Source: Roseobacter sp. MED193 (lineage in GTDB: Bacteria; Pseudomonadota; Alphaproteobacteria; Rhodobacterales; Rhodobacteraceae). From it: a stretch of 64,000 nucleotides of DNA. The notes under the pieces are model-generated. The model ran no database searches, was not told the origin of the DNA, and saw only the letters and a list, made by a program, of their open reading frames with translations. This document shows positions 44,362-54,092 of the stretch, piece by piece (within the stretch, counting starts at the first letter, position 1; the number at the start of each line of letters is the position of its first letter). The DNA lies in contig NZ_CH902583.1 in the NCBI RefSeq assembly GCF_000152965.1, forward strand, positions 2,549,892 through 2,613,891, given 5' to 3'. Both the position numbers and the translations under genes were made by a program.

Positions 44362-47172
44362 CTATTGTCCCAGCCGTTCCAGCAGGGCCGGCACATGGAC
44401 CTGATCAGATTTGTAGTTGCCAGTGAGCACATGCATCACCAGATTGACGCCAAAGCGATAGGCGAGCTCTCGCTGGCGTTCGCCAGAAAAGCCGCGCCCC
44501 ACTGGCAACATCGGTCTGCCATCCCTATCCACGGCCCAGGCTGCGGCCCAGTCATTGCCGCCGATCACAACCGGCGTCACCCCATCGTTCAGATCACGAA
44601 AGGGGATGCCCTCGACCTGTTCGGCATCCGCGGGCGCAGCTTCGACCCAAAGCGCGCCACGCGGGTGACGGCCCGGGAAATCCTGCAGTAGGTAAAAGGA
44701 GCGGGTGAGCACATGGTCACTGGGCAGGGGCTCCAAGGGCGGGATATCTAACGGCAGCGCCAGCTGCTGTAGCCGCCGGGTGGCCGGGCTGGCAGTACCA
44801 CTGGCCGCATGTCCCGCATCGCGGGTGTCAAACAGGATCATGCCACCAGAGCCGAGGTATCGATTTAACTGTGCGTAGGCCTTGGCCGAGGGCAGTGGCT
44901 GGCGAAGGGTGACAGGCCAATAGAGCAGAGGATAAAGCGCGAGATCATCACGTTCCAGGTCAATACTTACCGGAGTGGAAGGCTCAACAGAGGTGCGAAA
45001 GAACAGCGTATCCGACAGCCCGCGCAGCCCGGCGAGAGCTATTCGATCTGTTTGGGCATCCCCCGTCAGCACATGGGCCAGAGTTAACTCCCCGGCGCGC
45101 AAGACATGTTCGACGGGTGCGCTTTCGGGGGATAGATCTTCCTGCGCTGTCGCGGGAGATACGCCTGCAAGCCCTAGTCCGAACCCGGTTCCCAGGAAAA
45201 GGGCAATCATCGCCAGGCTCTTTGCACGGGGCAGCAGGCCACTAATCAGCAGCGTCGCCACCACATCGAGGGTGAGCATAACCAGTGCCAGGCCTAGCAA
45301 TGCCCCCGCCAAAGCCTGCTCTTGGGATTTGTTATACCCGACCTCGGTGACATCCGCTCCCCAGGTGGCGGCGGTCAGCAGATCGCCCTGAGAAAGCGTA
45401 TTGCGTGCCAGGCTGCGGCCATTGCTTTGATACAGGCCAGGTCGCAGCTCAGGCCCGGTTGGGGCTTCGACCAGGTCGGGACCGGTCACCCCGGGAAGTG
45501 TCGCGGCATCGGCTTTGCGGCCAAACCCGTCCAGCACGGCGATGGGGCGCCACGTGGTTCCCTCCAGGCTTTGTGCCTCTGGGGGTTTTGCAGCCGAAGA
45601 CACTGCGAGCCGCTCCAACATACGCACAAATAGGCCGGAAATTGGCAGGTTGCTCCATTCTGCATTGGCCGTGACATGAAACAGCACCACTTGCCCCTGT
45701 CCCAGCTCCTTGCGGGTGACCAAAGGCGTGCCATCTTCAAGGGCGGCAATTACGCGAGACGCGAGACTTGGGTCGGGCTGTGCCACCACCTGTGAGGCAA
45801 CAGAGACCTCGGCCGGGATGGTGAGGCCAAAGAAGGGAGAGGCCTCAGGGAAGGGCGCCAGTGTTTTGGGCTCGCCCCAGCTCATGGCGCCACCGATGCT
45901 GCGACCGCCAATACGCAGGCGCACGGGGAGCAACACCTCTTCGCTGTCGCGGGCAGTATCGCTGGCCGCCAGGCGCGGTCCGGCAAATCGGAGGAGAAGC
46001 CCACCTGCCTCAATCCAAGCGGTCAGTTCTGTTTGAACATCCGGTGCTATGCGGGCTACGTCGGCCAGAACGATTACGTCCGGGTTTGCAGGCAAAACTT
46101 CGCCCAATGTCCCCTCAATTAGATCCGCAGTGGGTTTCAACGCCTGGCGCAGGTAGTGCAGCGGTGACAGCAGGGCGAGACCTTCATCCGGTGCACCAGA
46201 AGACACCAGGGCTACCTCGCGGCGTCGCAGACTGTCGTCGCTCAACGCCACAGCCCCGGCAGCGCGCTGGTCCAGGAGCTCAAAGCGTTCAATTCGGGCG
46301 CGTAATTCTGACGGCAAAGAGAGCTGCAGGCTGGCGCTATCGGCACCTGCGGCAAACTCTGCGGTACCCTGCGCTAGGGTGCGCTGGGTTCCGCCAGGAT
46401 CGCGGCCGCGCGCCAAGACCTGGACTGCGCGGGCACCCAATGCAGTGCCCTGCGGCTGGCTGCGCCTTAGCGAAATCTCGAGCGCCCCATCTTTTGCAAC
46501 GGGGGGCATGAGCCCCAGTACAGGCAGGCCAGAGGAGATCACCGTCACGTGGCCCTGGAGCTTAAGAGCCTCAGTTATGTCATCCTGCCCCTCATAGGCC
46601 AGACCATCGCTAAACCAGAGGCTGTCAAAAGATTCGGCACTGGCGGCCAAATGGGTCACAGCGCTGCTGATTTGATCGCCAGTGGGCTGCCAGGCCTGCG
46701 GCAGCAGGCCTGGTAATTGCTGTTGCCAAGTACTGGCAGCCTGGAATTGTAGCGCTCTGGGAGTGGTGAGCTGTAGCAGCGCGACAGGACGGTTGGCGCG
46801 ACCTGCTTCTTCCAGGTGGGCAGTGATTTGCTTGGTGGTTTCCTGCCATCCCGTGGCCCCGGCCCAGGTGCCATCCAGCACCAGCAAAAGCGGCCCGGAC
46901 CCGGCGTCGTTGCGGGCTGGGTTCAGTACTGGCCCAGCAAAGCCAAGGATCGCCGCCGTCACGGCCAAAAGCCGCAACAGGAGGAGCCACCAGGGGGTGC
47001 GATCGGATTGGCGGTCCTTATCAGTGAGCCCCAGCAAAAGAGTTACGGCAGGAAAGATCTGTTTCTTTGGTGCCGGTGGCACCGCGCGGAGCAGGATCCA
47101 CAGCAGCGGCAGCACCAACAGCCCCAGCAACAGCCATGGCGCAGTAAAGCCAAGGCCACCAATCACCGTCAT
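44362..47172 (-). CDS. BatA-domain / DUF4159 membrane protein
   Basis: 936 aa from the ATG at 47172, overlapping the DUF58 stop as ATGA. An N-terminal BatA-type region carries two membrane segments (about 10-30 and 60-82; LGFTAPWLLLGLLVLPLLW). A degenerate VWA-like domain follows (PLLLVLDGTWAGATGW). Paired membrane segments lie near 630-690. The C-terminal DUF4159 domain (about 700-930) has family features DTLFFRT, GGMILFDTRDAG and LPSDHVLTRSFYLL. DUF4159 resembles amidotransferase-like folds. It acts in the membrane with the MoxR ATPase and DUF58 protein; its role is unproven. Confidence 0.9.
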   Translation of the reverse strand: MTVIGGLGFTAPWLLLGLLVLPLLWILLRAVPPAPKKQIFPAVTLLLGLTDKDRQSDRTPWWLLLLRLLAVTAAILGFAGPVLNPARNDAGSGPLLLVLDGTWAGATGWQETTKQITAHLEEAGRANRPVALLQLTTPRALQFQAASTWQQQLPGLLPQAWQPTGDQISSAVTHLAASAESFDSLWFSDGLAYEGQDDITEALKLQGHVTVISSGLPVLGLMPPVAKDGALEISLRRSQPQGTALGARAVQVLARGRDPGGTQRTLAQGTAEFAAGADSASLQLSLPSELRARIERFELLDQRAAGAVALSDDSLRRREVALVSSGAPDEGLALLSPLHYLRQALKPTADLIEGTLGEVLPANPDVIVLADVARIAPDVQTELTAWIEAGGLLLRFAGPRLAASDTARDSEEVLLPVRLRIGGRSIGGAMSWGEPKTLAPFPEASPFFGLTIPAEVSVASQVVAQPDPSLASRVIAALEDGTPLVTRKELGQGQVVLFHVTANAEWSNLPISGLFVRMLERLAVSSAAKPPEAQSLEGTTWRPIAVLDGFGRKADAATLPGVTGPDLVEAPTGPELRPGLYQSNGRSLARNTLSQGDLLTAATWGADVTEVGYNKSQEQALAGALLGLALVMLTLDVVATLLISGLLPRAKSLAMIALFLGTGFGLGLAGVSPATAQEDLSPESAPVEHVLRAGELTLAHVLTGDAQTDRIALAGLRGLSDTLFFRTSVEPSTPVSIDLERDDLALYPLLYWPVTLRQPLPSAKAYAQLNRYLGSGGMILFDTRDAGHAASGTASPATRRLQQLALPLDIPPLEPLPSDHVLTRSFYLLQDFPGRHPRGALWVEAAPADAEQVEGIPFRDLNDGVTPVVIGGNDWAAAWAVDRDGRPMLPVGRGFSGERQRELAYRFGVNLVMHVLTGNYKSDQVHVPALLERLGQ

Positions 47173-48080
47173 GTCTGCCCCCGATCCATCGCGTGATAGA
47201 GCCACATCAGAGCGACAAGCGCAGGGTCATCACAGTGATGTTGCCCCATGCGCCATCCCGCGGCGCGGCACAGGCGGTCCAGTGCATCGCGCCGTTCTGC
47301 CAAGCGCCTCAGGTATTCATCGCGCAGGGATGCAGCCTTGAGTGTTTCATGGGAAAGCGCGCCGCTGACGCTTTCAAAGCGGGTGCGGCCTGCAAAAGGA
47401 AAGCCTTCTTCAGCCGGGTCCAGCACCTGCAGCAGGACGCCATGCACGCCGCGATCTGCAGCCTTGGAGAGGGCGCGTTCCAAGGGCTCAAAGGGGCCAA
47501 GGAAATCGGAAATGAAAAGGGCGCGGGCATGGGGTGCCATGGCGCGATCTTCGGGAGGGGCATAGTCCTGGGTGTCATCGGCGCTCAGCGCATCACAGAG
47601 CCGCAGGATCTGCAGGTTGCCCCGTCGCGGCGGCAAGCTCCCTCCGGTGAGCCCAACCCGCTCACCAGCGCGCAGCATCAGGATCGACAGGGCCATGCCA
47701 ATCAACCGGGCACGATCAATCTTGCGTGGCAGCTCGGGGGTTGAGGCAAAGCGCATGGAAGCCCCTTGATCAATCCAGAGGTGCACTGTCTGGGCAATCT
47801 GCAATTCGCGTTCACGGACAAATTGCTGATCCCCGCGAGCAGAGCGGCGGTGATCGATCATCCGCCGACTGTCGCCTTGTTGTAGCGGGCGGTACTGCCA
47901 GAAATCATCCCCCATACCAGCCCGCCGCCGTCCGTGATCACCGCCTAGCACTGAGCCGGCCAATTGCTGTGCCTGCACCAAGAGCGGCGGCAGAGCACTG
48001 GCGGCACTCTCGGCACCGACGCGCAGCTGTACGGCCCCGGTTGTGGGGACGGTGTGTTGGGACGTGGCGGTTTGGGTCAT
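47169..48080 (-). CDS. DUF58 domain-containing protein
   Basis: 303 aa from the ATG at 48080, which overlaps the MoxR stop (ATGA); the 75-codon upstream extension lies inside moxR. DUF58 signature: GMGDDFWQYRPLQQGDSRRMID followed by WIDQGASM, a VWA-like fold. It is the usual partner of MoxR AAA+ ATPases, which are thought to remodel VWA-like substrates. Both overlaps in this operon are ATGA, indicating coupled translation. Confidence 0.93.
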   Translation of the reverse strand: MTQTATSQHTVPTTGAVQLRVGAESAASALPPLLVQAQQLAGSVLGGDHGRRRAGMGDDFWQYRPLQQGDSRRMIDHRRSARGDQQFVRERELQIAQTVHLWIDQGASMRFASTPELPRKIDRARLIGMALSILMLRAGERVGLTGGSLPPRRGNLQILRLCDALSADDTQDYAPPEDRAMAPHARALFISDFLGPFEPLERALSKAADRGVHGVLLQVLDPAEEGFPFAGRTRFESVSGALSHETLKAASLRDEYLRRLAERRDALDRLCRAAGWRMGQHHCDDPALVALMWLYHAMDRGQT

Positions 48081-49084
48081 GCGGCGATCCCGTTCTGGCC
48101 CAGATCTGTAGCGGTCTGTGCGATCAGATCGCTGAGGCTGTCTCCGCGGGCGCGGGCGGCAAAGGTCAGCTGCATCCGGTGGCTTAACACCGGCAACGCC
48201 ATGTCGAGTACGTCTTCGGCATTGGGAGCCAGACGGCTTTGTAGCAGGGCACGAGCGCGTACCGCTAGCATCAGGGCCTGGGCTGCGCGAGGGCCTGGGC
48301 CCCAAGCGACGGTCTGCGCCACCCGGTCCGAGACGCCGGGTTCTTCGGGGCGGAAGGCACGCACGAGGTCAAGGATCATCTCTACCACGGAATCGCCCAC
48401 TGGCATACGTCGCAGCAGCTCCTGCGCTGCGATAAGATCTTCAGGGGAAAAGACCTGATGCGCTGTGTCTTCTTCTAACCCTGTGGTGGCCAGCAGGATG
48501 TCTCGCTCAGTATCGCGGGTGGGGTAGGGCACATCAATCTGAAACAGGAAGCGGTCGAGTTGCGCTTCGGGCAGGGGATAGGTGCCCTCCTGCTCGATCG
48601 GGTTTTGCGTTGCCAGCACATGAAAGGGCAGCCCCAAGGACCGATTCTCGCCTGCGACGGTTACCTGACGTTCCTGCATCGCCTGCAACAGAGCCGACTG
48701 GGTACGCGGGCTGGCACGGTTGATCTCATCCGCCATCAAAAGCTGGCAAAAAACCGGACCAGGCACAAAGCGAAAGGCGCGGCTGCCGTCCGTATTGGTA
48801 TCCAGCACTTCGGAGCCAAGGATATCTGCAGGCATCAGATCTGGGGTGAATTGCACCCGTTTGCCATCTAGCCCCATGACTGTTGACAGAGTTTCAACCA
48901 GTCGGGTCTTGCCCAACCCCGGAAGCCCTACCAGCAAACCATGGCCGCCACAGAGCAGGGTGGCCAGTGTCAGGTCGACGACCCTCTCTTGTCCGATGAA
49001 GCGGCGGGTGATCGACTCTCGTGCGAGCTGTAGTTTTGCTTCCAGAGCTTCAATCTGGTCCAGTAGATCGTCAGGTTCGGACAT
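48077..49084 (-). CDS. MoxR-family AAA+ ATPase
   Basis: 335 aa from the ATG at 49084 with AAGGAA upstream; a longer frame crosses the divergent promoter and is rejected. Walker A GLPGLGKT, Walker B LLMADEINRA, sensor 1 ATQNPIEQEGTYPLPEAQLDRF and sensor 2 region RAAQALMLAVRARAL. MoxR proteins act as chaperones for VWA-domain proteins. It is the first gene of a four-gene operon (MoxR, DUF58, DUF4159, membrane protein) like aerotolerance-type loci. It is divergent from DUF1285 with 52 bases between starts. Confidence 0.95.
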   Translation of the reverse strand: MSEPDDLLDQIEALEAKLQLARESITRRFIGQERVVDLTLATLLCGGHGLLVGLPGLGKTRLVETLSTVMGLDGKRVQFTPDLMPADILGSEVLDTNTDGSRAFRFVPGPVFCQLLMADEINRASPRTQSALLQAMQERQVTVAGENRSLGLPFHVLATQNPIEQEGTYPLPEAQLDRFLFQIDVPYPTRDTERDILLATTGLEEDTAHQVFSPEDLIAAQELLRRMPVGDSVVEMILDLVRAFRPEEPGVSDRVAQTVAWGPGPRAAQALMLAVRARALLQSRLAPNAEDVLDMALPVLSHRMQLTFAARARGDSLSDLIAQTATDLGQNGIAA

Positions 49085-49136
49085 GACATTCCTTTCGTGG
49101 CGCATATATGGTCTTACTGTATCGCGGTTGAGGGAA

Positions 49137-49736
49137 ATGGCAAAAGCAATGAGTGGACAAAATACTGTGACTCCATCGGCAGATGGGCTGGCTGCCTCGA
49201 TCAAGGCAGCGGGCAAGGCTAGCGCAAAGGGCGGTTTACCGCCGGTGCATCTGTGGAACCCGCCCTTCTGCGGTGATCTGGATATGCGGATCGCCCGCGA
49301 TGGCACCTGGTTCTACCTGGGCACGCCAATTGGGCGATTTGAGCTGGTCAAGCTGTTTTCCTCGATCCTAAAGCGCGAAGAGGGCAAGTATTTTCTGGTG
49401 ACCCCGGTGGAGAAGGTCGGCATCACCGTAGATGATGCCCCCTTTGTTGCGGTTGATTTTGAAGCCAGAGGCGAAGGTGCGGCGCAGGAACTTTTGTTTA
49501 CCACCCATGTTGGTGACCAGATGCTGGCAGGCCATGATCATCCGATTCGGGTCGAACGCGACGCCGAGACCGGCGAACCTTCCCCCTATGTGCTGGTGCG
49601 CAGTGATCTGGAGGCGTTGATTGATCGCAAGAGCTTCTACCGCCTGGTGGAGCTGGGCTGTCATCATGACGGTTGGTTTGGGCTCTGGTCAGGGGGGGCG
49701 TTCTTTCCGGTGATCCCATCGGATGAACTGCCCTAG
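49137..49736 (+). CDS. DUF1285 domain-containing protein
   Basis: 199 aa. DUF1285 core with PPVHLWNPPFCGDLDMRIARDG, FYLGTPIGRFELVKLFSSIL and EGKYFLVTPVEKVGI. Small soluble protein of unknown function. The start at 49137 or 49149 is unclear because the GAGGG is unusually close to the first ATG. It is divergent from the MoxR operon, a linkage familiar in Rhodobacteraceae, so shared regulation is likely. Confidence 0.9.
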   Translation: MAKAMSGQNTVTPSADGLAASIKAAGKASAKGGLPPVHLWNPPFCGDLDMRIARDGTWFYLGTPIGRFELVKLFSSILKREEGKYFLVTPVEKVGITVDDAPFVAVDFEARGEGAAQELLFTTHVGDQMLAGHDHPIRVERDAETGEPSPYVLVRSDLEALIDRKSFYRLVELGCHHDGWFGLWSGGAFFPVIPSDELP

Positions 49737-49853
49737 TGTTTTTTGGGGCTAAGGCCGCTTTGGGGATTAGAAAAAATGCGTTGTTTTCTCTGCTTGGCTG
49801 AGGGCCCGTGTTGGGGTTAGACCGTTGACGACGACAGACAGGAGGTCTCTGAC

Positions 49854-50615
49854 ATGCCACGATTTGCGGCAAATATCTCTATGCTCTTTGCTGAGCTGCC
49901 CTATCTGGATCGTTTCGCAGCGGCAGCCAACGCAGGGTTCAAAGCGGTGGAGATCCTGTCCCCTTATGAGTTCGCAGCCAAGGAAACCCAGAGGGCCTTG
50001 TTGGCCAATGGGTTGGATCTGTTGCTGATCAACGCGCCGCCGCCCAATTATACTGGTGGCGAGCCGGGGTATGCGGCACTGCCCGGCGGTACCGACCGGT
50101 TCCAAAGGGATATTCGCCGGGTGCTGCGCTATGGCGAGGTGCTGAATGTGGGGCTCATCCATGTCATGGCAGGCTATGCGAAAGGCGATGAGGCGCGAGA
50201 TACCTTTATCACCAACCTGCGCTGGGCGGCGGATTTTGCGCCCAAGCAGCGCTTTACCATTGAGCCGTTGAATGCCGGTGATCAGCCTGGCTATTTTTTG
50301 GATGATTACAATCTGGCGGCCGAGGTCCTGGAGGCGGTGGACCGGCCCAATGTGGGGCTGCAGTATGACGCCTATCATGCGCAGATGATCCATGGCGATG
50401 CCTCCAAGGTCTGGGAGAGTTTTGGCAAACAGGCCGTACATGTGCAGATTGGTGCTGCACCCAGCCGATGCGAACCTGGTACCGGGCCAATTGATTTTGG
50501 TGCCCTATTTCAAGCCATTGATGACAGTGGATATGAGGGCTGGGTGAGTGCGGAATACACCCCCTCTACACTACGGACAGAGGATAGCTTGGGCTGGTTG
50601 CCTGCCCAAGGTTAG
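49854..50615 (+). CDS. hyi: Hydroxypyruvate isomerase-family TIM-barrel protein
   Basis: 253 aa, usual length. AP-endonuclease-2-like TIM barrel with NISMLFAELPYLDRFAAAA, GFKAVEILSPYEF, INAPPPNYTGGEPGYAALPG, FTIEPLNAGDQPGYFL and YDAYHAQMIHGD. Conserved Glu, Asp and His metal ligands sit at the ends of the strands. A strong AGGAGG SD precedes the ATG. Hydroxypyruvate/tartronate semialdehyde interconversion (glyoxylate or allantoin use) is the family role, but otnI-like 2-oxo-tetronate isomerase is also possible because no glyoxylate carboligase is next to it. Confidence 0.85.
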   Translation: MPRFAANISMLFAELPYLDRFAAAANAGFKAVEILSPYEFAAKETQRALLANGLDLLLINAPPPNYTGGEPGYAALPGGTDRFQRDIRRVLRYGEVLNVGLIHVMAGYAKGDEARDTFITNLRWAADFAPKQRFTIEPLNAGDQPGYFLDDYNLAAEVLEAVDRPNVGLQYDAYHAQMIHGDASKVWESFGKQAVHVQIGAAPSRCEPGTGPIDFGALFQAIDDSGYEGWVSAEYTPSTLRTEDSLGWLPAQG

Positions 50616-50683
50616 GCTATTTACATTCTTTATGTGGAATGTGTAACTTGTAGCACCTCTGTCATTTCACAAGGAAAGCTGCA

Positions 50684-50920
50684 TTGATTCCCGCTCGTTT
50701 TGCCCCTGCACTGGTTGGGTTGATCCTCTCGGGACTGATGTCCTGTATCGTTACTCTGGTGGCAACTGTGAAAACACTAGGCTTGAACGATGAAGTGTTT
50801 CCAACTTGGTTGAATGCTTGGTTGTTTGGCTGGCCGATTGCCTTTGCGGTGGTGCTAATCGCAGGACCGGCGGTGCGTGGTCTGGTTTCGAAATGGGTGA
50901 AGTCGTCTTCGAAGGTCTGA
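50684..50920 (+). CDS. DUF2798 small membrane protein
   Basis: 78 aa with two membrane segments (about 8-28 and 44-64). The start is a TTG, chosen because AAGGAAA lies seven bases upstream and because IPARFAPALVGLILSGLMS is the usual DUF2798 N-terminus. Function unknown. Confidence 0.85.
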   Translation: MIPARFAPALVGLILSGLMSCIVTLVATVKTLGLNDEVFPTWLNAWLFGWPIAFAVVLIAGPAVRGLVSKWVKSSSKV

Positions 50921-51089
50921 AATTTTTCCACGGTTGGCGCTCCCGCAAATTCCGAGACATCCCGAGGGTGTCTCTCTATTGTTGGGGGGGCGCCGCGCTG
51001 ACGCGACGCGCAGAGAAATTGCTGAGATACGCATAAGGGTCAGGTCTGCCCTGACGCGCGATTGCTAGGATAGAATAATCCGAGTAGCC

Positions 51090-51133
51090 TCAAGGGCAAG
51101 CCGCCCAGAGCGCGGCGGCTTTGCCGCCCTTGA
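51090..51133. terminator. Long hairpin downstream of DUF2798 and polA
   Basis: Outer stem TCAAGGGC / GCCCTTGA and inner stem AAGCCGCC / GGCGGCTT with a small bulge between. It is one of several palindromes at the convergent end. No U-run, so the terminator call is tentative. Confidence 0.45.
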
Positions 51134-51215
51134 CCCGAATCGGCCCCACAGGGCCGAACCAATAGGAAATGGGTTGCATATTGGCGCTGCCGCGTCGCGC
51201 GTCGGCGCGGCGCTA

Positions 51216-51270
51216 GGCCCAACGGGGGAGGATCAATCTTTGATTGTTCCGAGACGGGCGGGAGCCCCCC
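51216..51270. repeat. Dispersed intergenic element, GGCCCAACGGG type (copy 2)
   Basis: GGCCCAACGGG at 51216-51226, a central hairpin GGATCAATC-TTT-GATTGTTCC with one mismatch, and GACGGGCGGGAGCCCCCC at 51253-51270. The outer blocks are identical to those at 17782-17833 while the central hairpin differs. Flanked on the left by another GC palindrome. Confidence 0.7.
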
Positions 51271-51284
51271 TCTGCAACAGGAAT

Positions 51285-54092
51285 TTAATGCGCTTCGGCC
51301 CAGTTGTTGCCCCTGCCGGCATCAACGCTGAGCTTTACATCCAGATGAAGGGCGGGATCCGCTGCGTTTTCCATGACCCGGCGCGCAGTCTCAATGGTCT
51401 CTTCCACCGCCGCTTCCGGCACTTCAAACAACAGTTCATCATGGACTTGCAGCAGCATCCGCGCAGGCAGATGGGCGATGGCGGGCGGCATTTTCACCAT
51501 GGCGCGACGGATCACATCGGCGGCCGTGCCCTGGATCGGCGCATTGATGGCAGCACGTTTGGCAAAGCCGGCACGCGGACCTTTGGCGGCGATTTCAGGT
51601 GTGTGAATCTTACGGCCAAACAGGGTCTGCACGTAGCCGTGTTCCTTGGCGAATTCCACGGTCCGGTCCATATAAGCACGGATGCCCGGGAAGCGCTCAA
51701 AATAGCGGTCGATAAAGCCCTGCGCCTCGGCACGAGGGATGCGCAGATTGCGGGCCAGACCAAAGCCCGAGATGCCGTAGATGACGCCAAAGTTGATTGC
51801 CTTGGCCTGGCGTCGGATATCTGCTGTCATCTCTTCCATTGGCACATCGAACATTTCCGAGGCTGTCATGGCGTGAATGTCCTGACCGGCGGCAAAGGCG
51901 GCTTTCAGCGCGTCAATCCCGGCCACATGGGCAAGAATTCGGAGCTCGATCTGGCTGTAGTCGAGCGACAGGAGCACATTGCCCTGTTCCGGCACAAAGG
52001 CCTCGCGGATGCGGCGGCCTTCTTCGGAGCGTACCGGAATGTTTTGCAGGTTGGGATCCGATGAGGCCATACGGCCAGTATTTGCCCCGGTCTGGATATA
52101 GGAGGTATGTACCCGGCCCGTGTCCGGATTGATATGGTCCTGAAGCGCGTCCGTGTAGGTTGACTTCAGTTTGCTCAGTTGCCGCCAATCCAGCACCAGC
52201 GCAGGCAGGGCATGCTCGGTGGCCAGATCCTCGAGGATATCTGCACCCGTTGCATAGGCGCCGGTCTTACCCTTTTTGCCGCCGGGCAGCTCAAGCTTAT
52301 CAAACAGGATTTCGCCAAGCTGTTTCGGTGAGCCGACATTGAAGGGCTGACCCGCCAGCGCGTGGATTTCATCTTCCAGCGCCGCCATTTTCTGGGCAAA
52401 GGCATTGGACATGCGGCTCAGGGTGTCGCGATCCACCTTGATGCCATTGCGTTCCATCTCAGCCAGCACGGGGACCAGCGGGCGCTCCAGGGTTTCATAG
52501 ACCACTGTTACCTGCCGCTGATGCAGTTCGGGCTTGAAGTGTTGCCAAAGGCGCAGGGTGATATCGGCATCCTCGGCGGCATAGGGCACCGCGTCGGCAA
52601 TGGGCACCCGGTCAAAGGTGATGGCGGATTTACCGGTGCCGAGCAGAGGTTTGATTGGGATCGGTTTATGATCGAGATAGCGCTCCGACAGGATATCCAT
52701 GCCGTGGTTATGCTCGCCCGCGTGCAGGGCATAGGACATCAGCATAGTGTCATCGATCGGGGCTACATCAATGCCATAGCGATGTAGGATCTTAGCGTCA
52801 TACTTCATGTTCTGGCCGATTTTCAGCACCGCGGGATCCTCGAGCATCGGCTTCAGCATTTCGAGGGCCTGTTCCAATGGCATCTGCCCCTCAGCCAGAC
52901 CTTCGCCACCAAAGAGATCGTCGCCCCCTTGTTTATGGGTGAGCGGGATATAGCAGGCGGTGCCCGGTTCGACACAAAGCGACACACCCACCAGATCCAC
53001 AACCATGGCATCCAACCCGGTGGTTTCGGTATCTATCGCCACATAGCCACGCTCATAGGCTTGGTCGATCCACTCCTGCAGGCCTGCGGCATCGCTGATA
53101 CATTGATATTTCTCAGCATCAAAAGCCACGGCAATGGGGGTTTCGGGCGCAGCAGAACCGCCAGAGGTGCTGACCTCTGGAATAGCTGGAGCCTCACGCC
53201 CCAGCTGATCCGCCATGCGTTTGGTCAGGGTGCGGAACTCCATATCAGCGAGGAAACCCAACAGTACTTCTGGATCTGGATCCAGAACTTCCAGGTCTTC
53301 GAGGGAGAAATCCAGCTCCATGGCGCAATCCAGCTGCACCAGTCGTTTGGACATCTCGATCTGGTCACGTTTCTCGATCAGAGTCTGGCGCCGCTTGGGT
53401 TGTTTGATCTCTTCGGCGCGATCCAATAATTCCTCGAGCGAGCCATATTCATTGATCAAAAGAGCAGCGGTTTTGATGCCGATGCCAGGCGCGCCGGGCA
53501 CGTTATCGACACTATCGCCGGCCAAGGCTTGCACATCGACCACCCGGTCAGGGCCAACGCCGAATTTCTCGTGCACGCCCTCGCTGTCGATGCGCTTGTT
53601 CTTCATGGCGTCCAGCATTTCAACACCGCCGCCGACCAGCTGCATCAGATCCTTGTCCGATGAAATGATGGTGCAACGACCGCCTGCATCGCGGGCCTGA
53701 TGGGCGAGGGTTGCGATGATGTCGTCGGCCTCAAACCCTTCGACCTCTTTGCAGGCGATATTAAAGGCGCGGGTGGCGTCTCGGGTCAGCGGGAATTGTG
53801 GGCGCAGATCTTCGGGTGCGGGCGGGCGATTGGCTTTGTAAAGCTCATACATGTCATTGCGGAAACTCTTGCCGGAGTGGTCAAAGATCACCGCCACATG
53901 GGTTGGGGCATCTGGCCCCTTGTTGTCTTCGACCTGTTTGAACAACATGTTGCAAAAACCCGCCACAGCCCCGATGGGCAGCCCATCAGATTTGCGCGTC
54001 AACGGCGGCAGCGCATGGTAGGCCCGAAAGATAAAGGCCGAGCCATCAATCAAATGCAGGTGGCAGCCTTTGCCGAATTTACTCTCGCTCAT
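51285..54092 (-). CDS. polA: DNA polymerase I
   Basis: 935 aa, usual length, with all three domains. 5'-nuclease domain about 1-300 (HLIDGSAFIFRAYHALPP, EADDIIATLA, GDSVDNVPGAPGIG). 3'-5' exonuclease about 325-525 with intact acidic site (AIDTETTGLD), so proofreading is expected. Polymerase domain with motif A LLSLDYSQIELRILAH, motif B RRQAKAINFGVIYG and motif C LQVHDELLFE. It repairs DNA and removes Okazaki primers. Monocistronic; the end is next to the palindrome-rich convergent region. Confidence 0.98.
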   Translation of the reverse strand: MSESKFGKGCHLHLIDGSAFIFRAYHALPPLTRKSDGLPIGAVAGFCNMLFKQVEDNKGPDAPTHVAVIFDHSGKSFRNDMYELYKANRPPAPEDLRPQFPLTRDATRAFNIACKEVEGFEADDIIATLAHQARDAGGRCTIISSDKDLMQLVGGGVEMLDAMKNKRIDSEGVHEKFGVGPDRVVDVQALAGDSVDNVPGAPGIGIKTAALLINEYGSLEELLDRAEEIKQPKRRQTLIEKRDQIEMSKRLVQLDCAMELDFSLEDLEVLDPDPEVLLGFLADMEFRTLTKRMADQLGREAPAIPEVSTSGGSAAPETPIAVAFDAEKYQCISDAAGLQEWIDQAYERGYVAIDTETTGLDAMVVDLVGVSLCVEPGTACYIPLTHKQGGDDLFGGEGLAEGQMPLEQALEMLKPMLEDPAVLKIGQNMKYDAKILHRYGIDVAPIDDTMLMSYALHAGEHNHGMDILSERYLDHKPIPIKPLLGTGKSAITFDRVPIADAVPYAAEDADITLRLWQHFKPELHQRQVTVVYETLERPLVPVLAEMERNGIKVDRDTLSRMSNAFAQKMAALEDEIHALAGQPFNVGSPKQLGEILFDKLELPGGKKGKTGAYATGADILEDLATEHALPALVLDWRQLSKLKSTYTDALQDHINPDTGRVHTSYIQTGANTGRMASSDPNLQNIPVRSEEGRRIREAFVPEQGNVLLSLDYSQIELRILAHVAGIDALKAAFAAGQDIHAMTASEMFDVPMEEMTADIRRQAKAINFGVIYGISGFGLARNLRIPRAEAQGFIDRYFERFPGIRAYMDRTVEFAKEHGYVQTLFGRKIHTPEIAAKGPRAGFAKRAAINAPIQGTAADVIRRAMVKMPPAIAHLPARMLLQVHDELLFEVPEAAVEETIETARRVMENAADPALHLDVKLSVDAGRGNNWAEAH

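Larger units (their letters stand above)
50921..51284. other. 364-base intergenic region rich in palindromes
   Basis: Lies between convergent DUF2798 and polA. I see no gene; instead it has three separate palindromic structures: 51090-51133 (TCAAGGGC / GCCCTTGA plus AAGCCGCC / GGCGGCTT), 51140-51157 (TCGGCCC / GGGCCGA), and the dispersed element at 51216-51270. It probably serves transcription termination for both flanking genes. Confidence 0.6.

Noticed and set aside
51174-52064. 296-codon plus-strand open frame
   Set aside because: Opposite the polymerase domain of polA and running into the palindrome-rich gap; no independent support.
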